From contig OX352772.1 in NCBI GenBank assembly GCA_947095535.1, forward strand, positions 252,868,040-252,932,039: a DNA stretch of 64,000 nt, written 5' to 3'. The translations under genes were made by a program, and so were the position numbers. The notes under the pieces are model-generated. The model was not told where the DNA came from, searched no databases, and saw only the letters and a program-made list of their open reading frames with translations. The first letter of the stretch is position 1, and the number at the start of each line of letters is the position of its first letter. This document shows positions 10,509 to 21,000 of the stretch, one piece after another. This DNA comes from Poecilobothrus nobilitatus (lineage: Eukaryota; Arthropoda; Insecta; Diptera; Dolichopodidae).

Positions 10509-10967
10509 ATGAATACACTTCAGATAGAGAAAGTGTTGAAATGTAATAGTGCAACCAGAAAACTATTTAAAGGTGTTTTTGCTGTTGATCAAATACCGAA
10601 AAATATTTCAAAACCTGGTATTTTAGTAATAAATACCGACACTTCTGCTAAAAAAGGAACACATTGGCTAGCAATTTTTGTATCAGTTCAATGCTGTGTA
10701 GAATATTTTGATTCATTTGGAAATCCACCATTCCACAGTGAGATTGTGAAATTTCTACAAAATCAATCAAAATGTTTTATTTTCAACAATAAACGTTTAC
10801 AAAGTGACTTTAAATCAGGCTGTGGCCAATATTGTTGTGTATATTTATGGATGCGATGTAACTGCAAGAGCATGAAACATTTTATTAATTTATTCAATAC
10901 ATCCCCATTTAAAAACGATAAAAAAATACAAAGAATGTTTCGAAGAATTTTTAAAAACAGAAAATGA
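10509..10967 (+). CDS. PRO: Adenain-like cysteine protease of Polinton
   Basis: Intact 152-residue frame; the first ATG is at 10509. It matches the adenovirus/Polinton maturation protease (C5 family, Ulp1 fold). His52 lies in a THWLAI strand, Asp68 in VEYFDSFG, Gln98 supplies the oxyanion hole and Cys105 sits in SGCGQYCC. The Gln-to-Cys spacing of seven equals that of adenain, as I recall it. The protein would cleave capsid precursors during virion maturation. Its length is somewhat below the roughly 200 residues of adenovirus protease, in line with Polinton versions. It is the best preserved enzyme of the element, with no stop or frameshift, ending 77 bases before the next ATG. Confidence 0.85.
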   Translation: MNTLQIEKVLKCNSATRKLFKGVFAVDQIPKNISKPGILVINTDTSAKKGTHWLAIFVSVQCCVEYFDSFGNPPFHSEIVKFLQNQSKCFIFNNKRLQSDFKSGCGQYCCVYLWMRCNCKSMKHFINLFNTSPFKNDKKIQRMFRRIFKNRK

Positions 10968-11044
10968 AACTAAGAAAACTATTTGGAACTAATATAAATA
11001 TAAATTTTTTAAATATATATTCCATCAGTTTAAAAAAAAATAAA

Positions 11045-11665
11045 ATGGAGTCAACATCAAATATCGAAACATTTGAAAAACAAAGCAAAGGCAACAGCAG
11101 CAGCAGCAGCAGCAACAGCAACGAATCACAAGAAAATCTCTTATTAAGTTACATTTATTATTTGGATAAAAAACAAACAACAAAAATACAAATCGAATTT
11201 AATGTTGAAAATTTCACTGCTACAATAATTTTCCAACGTAATCGTAAAGTTATTAGCGAAATGAATTATTTGGAGTGGTATGCATTTTATCAAGATTTTA
11301 CAAGCAACCAACTCCATAAATTAAATTCAAATAAATTTCCACTAAAATTTAATTATGCTGGAGGAACAATTAAAAAACTTACATTGGAACTAGATGAGTA
11401 TACCCGATTTTGTCTTATGTTAGACTTTATTCAAGCAGTGATGTCATATAACAATGGAACCGAATTGAATGTACGAGAATATGTATTAAAATATTTTGAA
11501 AGATGTATTGCAAAGAATAAGCTTAAACTGGAACAAGAAGATTTCTATATTCCTATGAATTTGCATATAGCTCAATGCAACTATTCCCGTCTCTTTTATG
11601 AAATACCATTATTTATGTCTGAAAAAATATATTGGTCAACAATAAATAAAACAAATATTTTTTAA
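11045..11665 (+). CDS. 206-aa Polinton protein of unknown function, polyserine N-terminus
   Basis: Open from ATG 11045 to TAA 11663-11665. After about 15 residues there is a GNSSSSSSNSNES tract encoded by an AGC/AAC trinucleotide run (about 11093-11122). The remainder looks globular: alternating strands such as KIQIEFNVENFTATIIF, an aromatic-rich MNYLEWYAFYQDF helix, and a long helix near RFCLMLDFIQAVM. No nucleotide-binding (Walker) motif is present, so it is not the packaging ATPase. It follows the protease on the same strand and converges with the minus-strand gene at 11852. I do not recognise the family. Confidence 0.6.
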   Translation: MESTSNIETFEKQSKGNSSSSSSNSNESQENLLLSYIYYLDKKQTTKIQIEFNVENFTATIIFQRNRKVISEMNYLEWYAFYQDFTSNQLHKLNSNKFPLKFNYAGGTIKKLTLELDEYTRFCLMLDFIQAVMSYNNGTELNVREYVLKYFERCIAKNKLKLEQEDFYIPMNLHIAQCNYSRLFYEIPLFMSEKIYWSTINKTNIF

Positions 11666-11851
11666 AACCAATTTTTATTATTATCTTTTATTAAAAACAT
11701 ATATAAATTCATACAATTTTTTACAGCACATCTTTGCAAATTTTCCGTATTTTGATGGTGGGGACAAATGGTGATGAAATTCCTTAGTTTTTGTAGAGGT
11801 GGAATTTTGTTATCTAAATTGATAACTTCTACTTTTGAATTTGAAAAAAAC
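11666..11851. other. Convergent intergenic spacer
   Basis: AT-rich spacer between tail-to-tail genes. AT-rich words near 11680-11700 could serve polyadenylation, but I see no strong AATAAA pair. Confidence 0.3.
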
Positions 11852-12196
11852 CTATCTAAAAATTGTTTTTTTTTTAAGACCTTTTACATAAATGATATCA
11901 AATGATGTTAAATGTTTCTCTAAGATATTTTTTAATTGTAGATATTCTATAAAACCATCATTCCAATCCAACATATTAATTTGCTTTTTGTTATATTCAT
12001 TTTGTTGTTTAGCATCAAAATTTAATTCTTCAAATGAATATGGTGCTTTAAACATAAATAGCATTGGTACAAGAGAACCATCAGATATCATAGAAAATTC
12101 TTTTAAAAAAGATTCTCTATTATTTCCAATAACAAATTGTAAATCAACTATAGCCCTTCTGCTGCTGCTGCTGCTGCTATTGTTGTTGCTATTCAT
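11852..12196 (-). CDS. IVDL-family Polinton protein with polyserine N-terminus
   Basis: Intact 114-residue frame from ATG at 12196 on the minus strand. It begins MNSNNNSSSSSSRR, encoded by the CTG/CTATTG run seen on the plus strand at about 12157-12195. Then comes AIVDLQF, a segment rich in Phe and Glu, a LDWNDGFIEY motif, and a C-terminus FDIIYVKGLKKKTIF. The IVDL start and the LEK...FDI end match the decayed gene at 10178. The fold may be nuclease-like (Asp in a strand start, YVKG loop), but that is speculation; no complete active site can be named. Confidence 0.55.
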   Translation of the reverse strand: MNSNNNSSSSSSRRAIVDLQFVIGNNRESFLKEFSMISDGSLVPMLFMFKAPYSFEELNFDAKQQNEYNKKQINMLDWNDGFIEYLQLKNILEKHLTSFDIIYVKGLKKKTIFR

Positions 12197-12336
12197 TTTA
12201 TTCTTTACTACTCGTATGTATTAAAATAAACCAATAGTGTAATAGCAAACAATAGTAGCAACAGCATTAGCATTTTATTTATGCTTTTGATTTCAGCAAC
12301 CATCTGGTGGAGGGAGATACCTAAAGATTATACAGA

Positions 12337-12513
12337 ATGGAACAATTTTTCTCAAATCCTCCATCAGATCTTCGGATCTTCAAAGACCGTTTCAAAAAAA
12401 AACAATCTGATCTCATCCGCTTGACTATGGGAGAAAACTTGCTGTCTCTCTCTCTCTCTCTTGCAGAATGTTATTATTATTATTTTATTTTTTTTAATGT
12501 TTATTTGTTGTAA
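12337..12513 (+). CDS. Possible small exon or short protein
   Basis: ATG 12337 opens 58 codons starting MEQFFSNPPSDLR, with a charged segment RFKKKQSDLIRL that looks protein-like, but the last 25 codons run into a CT repeat and T-rich tract. The CT repeat ends in CTCTCTTGCAG (about 12457-12467), a strong splice acceptor shape, and another acceptor-like TTTTGATTTCAG ends near 12296. The frame may therefore be an exon, or chance. Confidence 0.25.
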   Translation: MEQFFSNPPSDLRIFKDRFKKKQSDLIRLTMGENLLSLSLSLAECYYYYFIFFNVYLL

Positions 12514-12537
12514 ATCAACGCTAAAGTCTGGCAACAG

Positions 12538-12870
12538 TTGACCCGGAGACATGGCGATGACGTCCGTCGCAGCCCTGGGCTCTCAGCCCCTCCGGGCGCT
12601 CAGGCACTCAGCGCTAGATCCCAAGAGCCGGGAAGGTTGTTAGAGCCAGTCTTCCGGAAGTCCGTTGCCGGAACCGGTCCTCCGGAAGTCCGTTGCCAGA
12701 TTCAGTCCTCCGGAAGTCCGTTTCCAAAATCGGTCTTCCAAAAGTCTGTTTCTAGAACCGGTCCTCTGGAAGTCCGTTGCCGGAGTCGGTCTTCCAGAAG
12801 TCTGATGTCGGAGCCGGTCTTTCGGAAGTCCGTTGTCGGAGCCGGTCCTGCTGAAATAAGACATTGATGC
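12538..12870. repeat. GC-rich block with 28-bp minisatellite
   Basis: A sharply GC-rich island in AT-rich surroundings. Units starting CCGGAAGTCCGTTGCC recur at 12654, 12682 and 12710 and continue to about 12850, with period 28 and roughly seven variable copies. Because 28 is not a multiple of three, open frames crossing it on both strands are by-products. The block upstream (12540-12640) is also GC-rich with self-complementary words such as GCCCTGGGC and CTCCGGGCGC. An A-rich tail follows at 12893-12917, which could mark a retroposed sequence. Confidence 0.7.
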
Positions 12871-12936
12871 TTATGGGTAGTAATAGGGGGTAAATAAAAA
12901 AAAAAACAAAACAAAATTACTAATATATATATATAT

Positions 12937-13393
12937 TTATTTTAATAATTTTTCTTGAGAATTTATATCTACAGCAGGAATAAGATCAAACAATGCCATA
13001 TTCCATCTGTCCTTGTCACATCCCGTAAATTTAAAATAAAAATAAGTACTATTTAATTCAGTCAATTGTGACTGAGTTGTTACCTTTTTGGAGAATCGCT
13101 CTGGCATGAAAAATATAGTGATGTCCTTGCTCAATGGGTCTTGCACTTCACACAGTACAACTGTATGTCCTCTTTTCGTATCTAAAAATCTCCAAAATAC
13201 CACCTCATACATTTTATCTTTTATCAAAAAATCAATGTTTCGGTATGGTTCATTTTCACCCTTCCCCAAGAAAATTAAGTTTTTAATAAAAGCCTGCAAA
13301 ATTAAATATATATATATATATATATATGAAAATAGATATAGAAAATAATATAGAATTAATTTAAGAATAAGAAAAAAAAAAAAATCTTACCAT
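12937..13393 (-). CDS. Spliced Polinton gene of unknown function, Met-only first coding exon
   Basis: On the minus strand the main frame (13293 down to 12937, 118 codons plus stop) has no ATG at its start. It is preceded by TTTAATTTTGCAG, a splice acceptor. At 13393-13391 an ATG is followed at once by GTAAGATTTT, a good donor. Removing 13294-13390 (97 bases) joins ATG in phase to GCTTTTATT, giving about 119 residues. The protein has a C-terminal region with MPERFSKKV, a FYFKFTG strand and a WNMALFDLIP end. I recall similar proteins in insect Polinton-like elements but know no function. The intron contains a (TA)n run. Splicing is inferred from sequence signals only. Confidence 0.55.
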
Positions 13394-14673
13394 TTTTATA
13401 TTTGTTTTTTTTTTTTTTTTTGTGGCTTTTTTGAATTTGAACTGATTTTGTTTTTGAAATAAGTTAATTAGCATCAGTTTATATACATTTGTAAAATATT
13501 ATAGAAGAAGGAGAAAATTATGCCTTTCACCTACTATATGTTTTTAACATGATATAATATCATTAAATTTTTTTTTTTTGTATCCAATTTATTTGTAATT
13601 ATAATGAACACACATCTAACCATAAATATTACACATTAAATATTTATGAATTTATTATGCAATACCTGATACAACTTTTTCAATGTATAAATTATTTGTT
13701 ATTAAAATAAAATATAAAATGTAATGTAAACATCATTGAAAGACATTATAAAAAAAAAACATTGATTTGACTATTTACACATTGTTGCACATTCATTTGA
13801 CTCATTAAACATATGTGTGTTATTAACATACTTAAAACTTTTAACACACAAACACACACACACATGTCCTAGACAGCACATTTTTTATTTAGTAAATTTT
13901 TTTTCTAATATGATGGAACATTGGTTAGTCCATATTTATTATTATTATTTTATAATTTAACAGAGTATTTCTATATACTAAATAAAGCATAAATTATGTA
14001 TTTGTCAAGTTGTTGTTGTTTCATTAATTTATATTGATTACTGATTTTGTTAGAAAACGTAACTACCTAAAAAAAAAAAAAAAGTTATTAAGAATAATCC
14101 TGCAATCCTTTGTTGCATTCATTAGATATTATTTACACAAATTAATTTTGTAAATACATAAATACATATGGAAGTTAGACATACATTTTTTTTTTTTTAA
14201 TTTTACAGGTTTTAAATGTTTAAATTTTTTTGTTTTATTGAAAATTAAATATTCCTTTCACTTTTTTATATAGTCTTATGATAAAATAATATAAAAAATT
14301 TTGTGTATATCTTAAATACTTCGACATCTATTATGAAAATTGCAAGCAATTTTCCACATCATGATTTTGTTGGTATATAGTTTCAATTTTGTAATAATTT
14401 GATTAATATGCAACATTGTAGTAATTCATTAGACTCAATTTTCATTTTATGTTCTGATATGTTATATATATATACATTCAAATTATGCAATCAAGTTAGT
14501 TCGGTTTATCTATATAGAATTAGAAAAATTTGTATATATATACAATTAACTTCTTGAGTTTACGTGTTAAATCACTAAATTTAAGACTAAGTTAAAGTCA
14601 TTTATAGACTAAATTAACATTGTTTTAATATAAGAAAAGGACACTAACAAAAAAAATAAAATAAAAAATAAAA
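13394..14673. other. Non-coding AT-rich spacer upstream of PolB
   Basis: About 1.3 kb of AT-rich sequence with homopolymer A/T runs, a short CA run near 13850-13864 and no credible frame on either strand. It separates the divergent minus-strand gene and polymerase gene, so promoters for both are likely here. Confidence 0.4.
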
Positions 14674-16962
14674 ATGAGTTCAGAAAACAAAAGAATTAAA
14701 TTACAATGTGATAAATGTGAAAAAGTGTTCACAAGATCAGACAATTTAAAAAGACATAAATGTGAAACACAATTAAAACATAATTGTGAAATATGTAAAA
14801 AATCATTTAATAGAAATGATAGTTTATTAAGACATAAAAAGAGACATCAAAAAAATTTGGAAAATGTAAAATTTTGCAGTAAGTGCAAATCAAACGTTAC
14901 TACCACTTTGTGGAACTACCACATCCGAACAAATAAACATAAAAGTAATGCAGCAGAAGTAATTAGATCTAATGTTAGACATATTGATGAATGTTGATTG
15001 CCATCTTTTATTTAAAGAACTAAACGAAGTGAATGGACATATTGGTGCCATTCCTTTGAATAAAGAACGTTATATTACATTATCTAAAAAAATTACAATA
15101 GATAAAAATCATTCATTTTATTTACGTTTTCTCGATAGCTTTAGATTTATGGCTTCTAGCCTTGATTTTTTATGTAAAAATTTAAATGAAAACAATTTGT
15201 TTTATATAAAAAAAAGAATTCAATAATAATGAAAAAAATAAACTTATGACTCGAAAGGGAGTTTTTCCCTATGAGTATTTAAATTACATTGAACGACTTG
15301 ACGAAAGAAGTTTACCTTCACAAGAAGCTTTTACCAATCATATGACAAACACATCATGTTCTGATGAAGACTACCTTCATGCAATTAATGTATGGAATAC
15401 GTTTGATTGTCAAAACTTATGGGACTATTTAAAACTTTACATTAAAACAGATGTGCTTATTTTGACTGATATTACAAAATCTAAATACTTTCGAAAAATA
15501 TGTTACAAAATCTATTCTTTAGATCCTGCTAATTTTTATACTACCCCAGGTTTGTCATGGACAGCTATGTTAAAATACACGGATATCAAATTACAATTAT
15601 TAACTGATATTGATATGTATAATTTCTTTAAAAAAAGATACGTGGTGGAATTAGTCAGTGCTCACTTAGAGATTCAGTAGCAAATAATAAATTCATGGGA
15701 GAATCTTATAAAAGAAACGAACCTTCCAAATACATAGTATATGAAGATGCTAACAATTTATATGGATGGGCAATGAATATATTTAATATTTAGCCAATAT
15801 TTACCACATAAAGATTTTCAGTGGGTTGACGTTACTGAAAATATTGATGTGCTTTCAGTTGCCGATGATTCGGAAACTGGTTACGTTTTAGAAGTGGATT
15901 TAGATTACCCACAACATTTACATGATTTGCACAATGATTTTCCTTTTTGTGCTGAAAACAAAGTTCCACCAACAGGTAAAATTCCCAAACTCTTAGTTGA
16001 CTTAACAAACAAACACAAATACATAATCCATTATCGAAATTTAAAACAGTGTCTTCGAAACGGTTTAATTCTTAAGAAAATTTATAGAGTGCTAAAATTC
16101 ACACAAAGCAATTGGTTAAAAAAATTTATTGATTTAAATAACTCACATAGGTCAGTTGCTAAAAATGCTTTCGAAAAAGATTATTTTAAACTAATGAATA
16201 ATGCCGTTTTCGGTAAAACCATGGAAAATGTAGATAAAAGAAAAAATGTTAAAATTGCTACCTCTTGGGAAAGTCAAGGAAGACATTTTGGTGCACGAGC
16301 ATTAATAGCAAAACCAAATTATCATAACCACTCTAGATTCACTGAAAACTTGATAGCCGTTTAGCTTAATCATACAAATGTATATTATGATAAACCTATA
16401 TATTTAGGATTTACAGTACTAGAACAATCTAAAATACTTATGTATGATTTTCATTATGATTACGTTAAACCTAAATATGGCATTAAAGTTTTTTTTAAAT
16501 TACACAGCCACTGACAGTTTCATTTACACTATACAGACAGATGATTTTTACGCTGTATATACAGTGATATACCAACCCGTTTTGATACATCCGATTATCC
16601 ATCTGACAATTTATTTAATTTCCCTCTATTGAAAAAAAAAGTTCTTGGTCTTTTTAAAGATGAATTTAATGTAAAAATTCTGAATTTATAGGATTAAAAT
16701 CTAAAATGTATTTTCTTCAAACACATGAAAATAAAACTGTTAAAAAAGCAAAAGGAATAAAAAAATAAAATCAATAGTTTAACGTTAGATAACTATAAAA
16801 ATTGTTTGTTTAAGAAAAATTAAAATATTTAGATCACATTTACATACAATTTATACACAGAATTTAAATAAAGTAGCTTTAAGTTCATTAGATAATAAAA
16901 GATATGTACTCGCAGATAAAATAAACACATATGCTTGGGGGCATTATGCCATTGAGCAATAA
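14674..16962 (+). pseudogene. POLB: Protein-primed DNA polymerase B of Polinton, broken
   Basis: ATG 14674 starts a zinc-finger N-terminus: three C2H2-type fingers (CDKC...H, CEICKKSF...H, CSKC...H) within 14700-14940. Right after, near 14990, the reading jumps frame to sequence from late in the exonuclease part (HLLFKEL, LRFLDSFRFMASSL), so most of the 3'-5' exonuclease domain has been deleted. Further frame changes occur near 15230, 15640 and 15790. Polymerase landmarks follow: GVFPYEY, VLILTD, KRGGISQ-like region, YEDANNLYGWAM (motif A, about 15740-15775), NNAVFGKTMEN (motif B, about 16197-16232), and YTATDS at 16501-16518 where the family has YxDTDS (motif C). The C-terminus AWGHYAIEQ ends at TAA 16960-16962. 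Family length is about 1000 residues; about 760 codons remain. Confidence 0.85.
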
Positions 16963-17452
16963 TTGTAAAAAAAAAAAAATCAAGTTTTTGTTATTTTAGT
17001 GTTAATAAAAAAAATATAATTTAAAGATGAATAAAAAGAAAAAAAATATATTATTTAAACCAACAGGAACAAACTAGTTTTTTATTATTACAAAAAAAAA
17101 ACCGAATCTTAAGTGTGTTCAATAATTTTTAGCTTAGCGAAGTTTTTAAGCTGTTGAAAACTTTAAATAAAACCAGAGACAAATAAAAAACGTTTCTTAA
17201 ATATAAAAATATATAAATTGACAGTAAAAGTTTAGATAAAATTCAAATTTATCTGATTACTTATATTTTAATTTAACTATAAAACATCTTAAAGTTCATA
17301 ATATTTCATTACATTTCAACCGTTTAACTCAAAACTTTTATAATTTATTTCATAAATAATATATTTATTATAACAAAACATTTCATTTAAAATTATTTTG
17401 TATACATTTCTTTATGTACCTATTCAAATCAAACTTTTTTTTCAAGTAAATA
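16963..17452. other. AT-rich stretch downstream of PolB
   Basis: No gene seen. The right terminal inverted repeat of the Polinton should lie at or beyond this point, but its partner is outside the window, so it cannot be recognised here. Confidence 0.3.
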
Positions 17453-18115
17453 TTAATGTTTAAACTTTAATAATAATGAATTTTGAAAACTTTTCATATC
17501 TTTACTTTACTATTTTTTTTGCTTAATGTTAGGAGGACTTAAAATGTTATAATAGAATATAAATTTGACTTTTGGTAAATATGGTGAAACGTGAAACCAG
17601 TGAAACTTTAATAATAATAATTTTGTATTTAAACCAAACTTTAAAAACTTTTCATATCTTCACCCTACTAATTTTTTGCATAAGGTTAGGATAACTCAAA
17701 TTGTTATAATAGAATGTAAATTTGACGTTTGGTAAATATGTTTAAACTTTAATAATAATTTTGTATTTAAACCAAACTTTGAAATTTTTAAACAAAACTT
17801 TAAAAACTTTTCATATTTTTATCCTAATTTAAAATATGCAGCACTACAGCTTAAGCTTTCTAAATTGCAAATTAAAACATAACTGATGTAGTAACCACAA
17901 AGTTAAATTTAGAATAATTAATAAACTTTAATAATAATAAACTAATTTTTTTGCATAAGGTTAGGAGAACTCAAATTGTTATAATATAATGTAAATTTGA
18001 TGTTTGGTAAATATGTTTAAACTTTAATAATAATTTTGTATTTAAATGAAACTTTGAAATTTTTAAACCAAACTTTAAAAACTTTTCATATTTTTATCCT
18101 CATTTAAAATATTCA
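17453..18115. repeat. Degenerate AT-rich tandem repeat
   Basis: The words TTTAATAATAAT, CCAAACTTTAAAAACTTT, TTTTGCATAAGGTTAGG, TTGTTATAATAGAATGT and TTTGGTAAATATG recur in the same order four times (from about 17453, 17606, 17744 and 17930), with insertions between. It could be a subterminal repeat of the Polinton or an unrelated satellite. Confidence 0.6.
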
Positions 18116-18328
18116 GCACTATAGATTTTTAAATTTAAAATATCAAAGACACAATCGTTTTTACTGATTTTGCATACTTTTTGGACGAACGTATGCAAAT
18201 AATTTTTTTTGCATACTTTTCGGAGGACCAAAAGCTTTAAAAAGCTCCTCCTGCACCAGAACCGGCATATCCATACTACTTTTTTTATAATTTTTATTAC
18301 ATGCCATTGTGACATATAAGTATTTATT

Positions 18329-19530
18329 ATACCCTACACCTAAAGTATAGGGTATATTAACTTTGGTATGGTGTTTGTAACCACCAAAAGGAAGCGAGTT
18401 AGATATAGACATGTATATATATTCTGAATCAGGATCACCTCATGAGTCGATTTAACGATGTCCTTCCGTCCATCCGTCTGTTCGCACGATAACTCAAAAA
18501 CTAATAAAGCTAGCTTGATGAAATTTATATAGTAGGTTACTAATTACGAAAGGAAGGCTAAGTTCGAATCTGGACAAACGAGAGCAAACGAGATTATCTC
18601 TAAAACCAATAAAGATATAACCTTTAAATTTGGCAGAGTGGTGTTCTTTCATGTTTTATTTAAATCTCTGAAATTTGAGAGGGTTTGGTTCATGGGTTCG
18701 GATCTTGGAAGCTTCCGAACGAGCCCTAGAGCAAACGAGTATGCTCCACAACCAACAAAGATAAAACCTTTATTTTTAGTACGAGAGTTTGCTGTTATGT
18801 TTCCTTTTCTACAAATTTATAAACTGACATTTGAAAGAATTTGAACCATGGATTCGTATATTGGAAGCTTCCGAACGAGCCCCAGATCAAACGAGATTAT
18901 CTCCAAAACCAACAAAGATAGAACCTTTAAATTTTTTAAAATGATGTTCCTTCCCGTTTGATTTATGTCTCTGAAATTTAAGAGGATATGGTCCATGGGT
19001 TTGGATTTTGGAAGCTTCCGAACGAGCACCAAAGCAAATGAGATTATCTCCAAAACCAATAAAGATATAACCTTTTAATTTTGTACAATGATGTTCCTTC
19101 CCGTTCGATTTATGTTTCCAAAATTGGAGAGGATTCGTATTTCGTACAAAAGCAACAAAGATATAACCTTTAAATTAGGCGGAATGGTGTTCCTTCATGT
19201 TTGATTTATGTTTCTGAAATTTGTGAGAATTTGGTCCATGGGTTCAAATCTTCGAAGCTTCCGGACTAGCTCCAGAGCAAACGAGTATATCTCCACAACC
19301 AACAAAGATAGAACTTTTATTTTTAGTACAAAGGTGTTTTTTTATGTTTCCTTTTCTGTAAAATTGGATACTGACATTTGAAAGAATTTGAACCATAGGT
19401 TCGTATTTTGGAAACTTCCGGACGAGCACAAGAGCAACGAGCATATCTCCAAAACCAACAAAAGTAGAACCTTTAAATTTAGTACAATGTTGTTCTGGCA
19501 TGTTTTCTTTATGTTCCTGAAATGGATTCA
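18329..19530 (+). mobile_element. ATACCC-type dispersed repeat, truncated copy
   Basis: Begins ATACCCTACACC...GTATAGGGTAT and carries GTCCTTCCGTCCATCCGTC near 18460-18478. It then has repeated units of the kind seen in the long array at 50-53.7 kb but in the opposite orientation (AGATTATCTCCAAAACCAA near 18591, 18894, 19041; variants near 18738, 19284, 19440). The distal end typical of the family is missing, so the copy is truncated at about 19530. Open frames here are by-products of the repeat. Confidence 0.65.
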
Positions 19531-20160
19531 ATGAATTGAATTAAAAATTTACAATTAAATTTAGAAATCTTTCTTTAGCAAAACTTCATACAAAATCTCA
19601 AAAAGTTCAACGTTTCGGTTTTTTGGTATTTGAATTAGATCGTAAAAGTAAAATATTCAAAAGTTACATTTTGATACATACTACAAATTTATAGAGGCGA
19701 TCCTACCTAAATTGAAATTAAATTTGTATATAAGATCATAGGTGCATATGTTCGAAATCGTAAAATTCCAGAACCACTGGACCGGTTGACGCCATATTTT
19801 GAACATGTGCTTTTTGATAATGTTTTGGATAATGTTTTAGCTACAGTAAAATATAAAAATTTGTTATTTTAAATAGTTATGAATATAGTTAATAGTTATT
19901 AATATAGTTATAAATAATAATTATTCTAAATAATTGTGCTTACAAATTATCATGTGAATTTCAAATTTAAGAACAACATATTATATATTTGTACATATTA
20001 TATGTTGTATTACATATACAACGTAAGTATATATTTAAAATAACAAAATTTTATATTTTTACAAATTTAATTTAATGGTACCTAAAGTATAATATAAAAA
20101 AATTTACCCTTAAACATCTTATCTTTATCACAGCACTGAAATGTATGAAACAAATGATAA
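19531..20160. other. AT-rich unannotated stretch
   Basis: No gene or clear repeat recognised. A less AT-rich segment at 19730-19810 shows no preserved frame. Confidence 0.3.
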
Positions 20161-20445
20161 AATGACAAAATGGCAGAAAATTTTCAACATTCTATGTGCA
20201 GAAAATTTTCAGCGTCTAAAAATGATGCAATAACAACATACAAAATGCAATGAATAAATTGCATAAAATTTTCAGCTTCAGCGCAGCAAATTTTCAGCGT
20301 AAACTGTTGCGCTGAAAGAGAGAATGATAATCTTCAACTCTTGTGTAGGAAATTGTCAGCGTCAACTGCAGCGCCAAAAAAGGTAATGAAAATTTTACGC
20401 ATCTCATGTAGAAACTTTTCAGCGCTAAATTAAGCGCAGAAGGTG
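20160..20445. repeat. TTTTCAGCG-containing short repeats
   Basis: The phrase AAAATTTTCAGCGT and variants (TTTTCAACA, TTGTCAGCGTC, CTTTTCAGCGC) recur at least six times at irregular spacing over 270 bases, with intervening TGTGCAG / TGTAGGAA words. It resembles a degenerate satellite. Confidence 0.5.
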
Positions 20446-20749
20446 GAGTACACAATACTCGACAAAATATTCTACACTGCTTTCATAGCTGAAAAATGCA
20501 GTTATTTCACAAATTCTAAATTTACTAAACCAATCGCAAAGTTTTACAGTGTAAAAAACTTTTTTGCTGTGATAGTATTTGTAAAAAGGGGTAAACTGCT
20601 GAAAAATTATTATCAAGAAGATTTTTTGTTTGCATTCGATTTAACTATATATTAGAATTCGATGATAGGTATCTAAAAATGTAAATATACGTATACATAC
20701 ATAAATACATATATATATGTAGTTAGCATTAGCTTCATTTTTAATCTGT

Positions 20750-21000
20750 ACATTTAAACGTCATGGCAAAGGCAAAAAAAGTTTTACATGTCATGTATAA
20801 GATAAGATAAACATTCATATGAACTATGTGATTTTCAATAAAGTAATACATATCAAATATGTATACATACTCATTATTCAATTCTTTGGAATTTGTACTC
20901 TTTTTCTTGCTTCGCTTTTTGTATAACACCATATTGATTTTGTTTCTATTTATTTTCTTCTTATCTTTTTTTTTTAAGAACATTCAATTCAATGTAAAAA
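20750..21000. repeat. Direct repeat left of the hAT element
   Basis: The sequence CATGGCAAAGGCAAAAAA ... CATACTCATTATTCAATTC ... TTTTTCTT ... AGAACATTCA is repeated in the same orientation at about 23525-23760, on the other side of the hAT transposon, with moderate divergence. Confidence 0.65.

Noticed and set aside
12538..12914. Overlapping Arg/Gly/Ser-rich frames on both strands
   Set aside because: They are readings of the 28-bp GC-rich minisatellite and differ unit by unit because of frame rotation.
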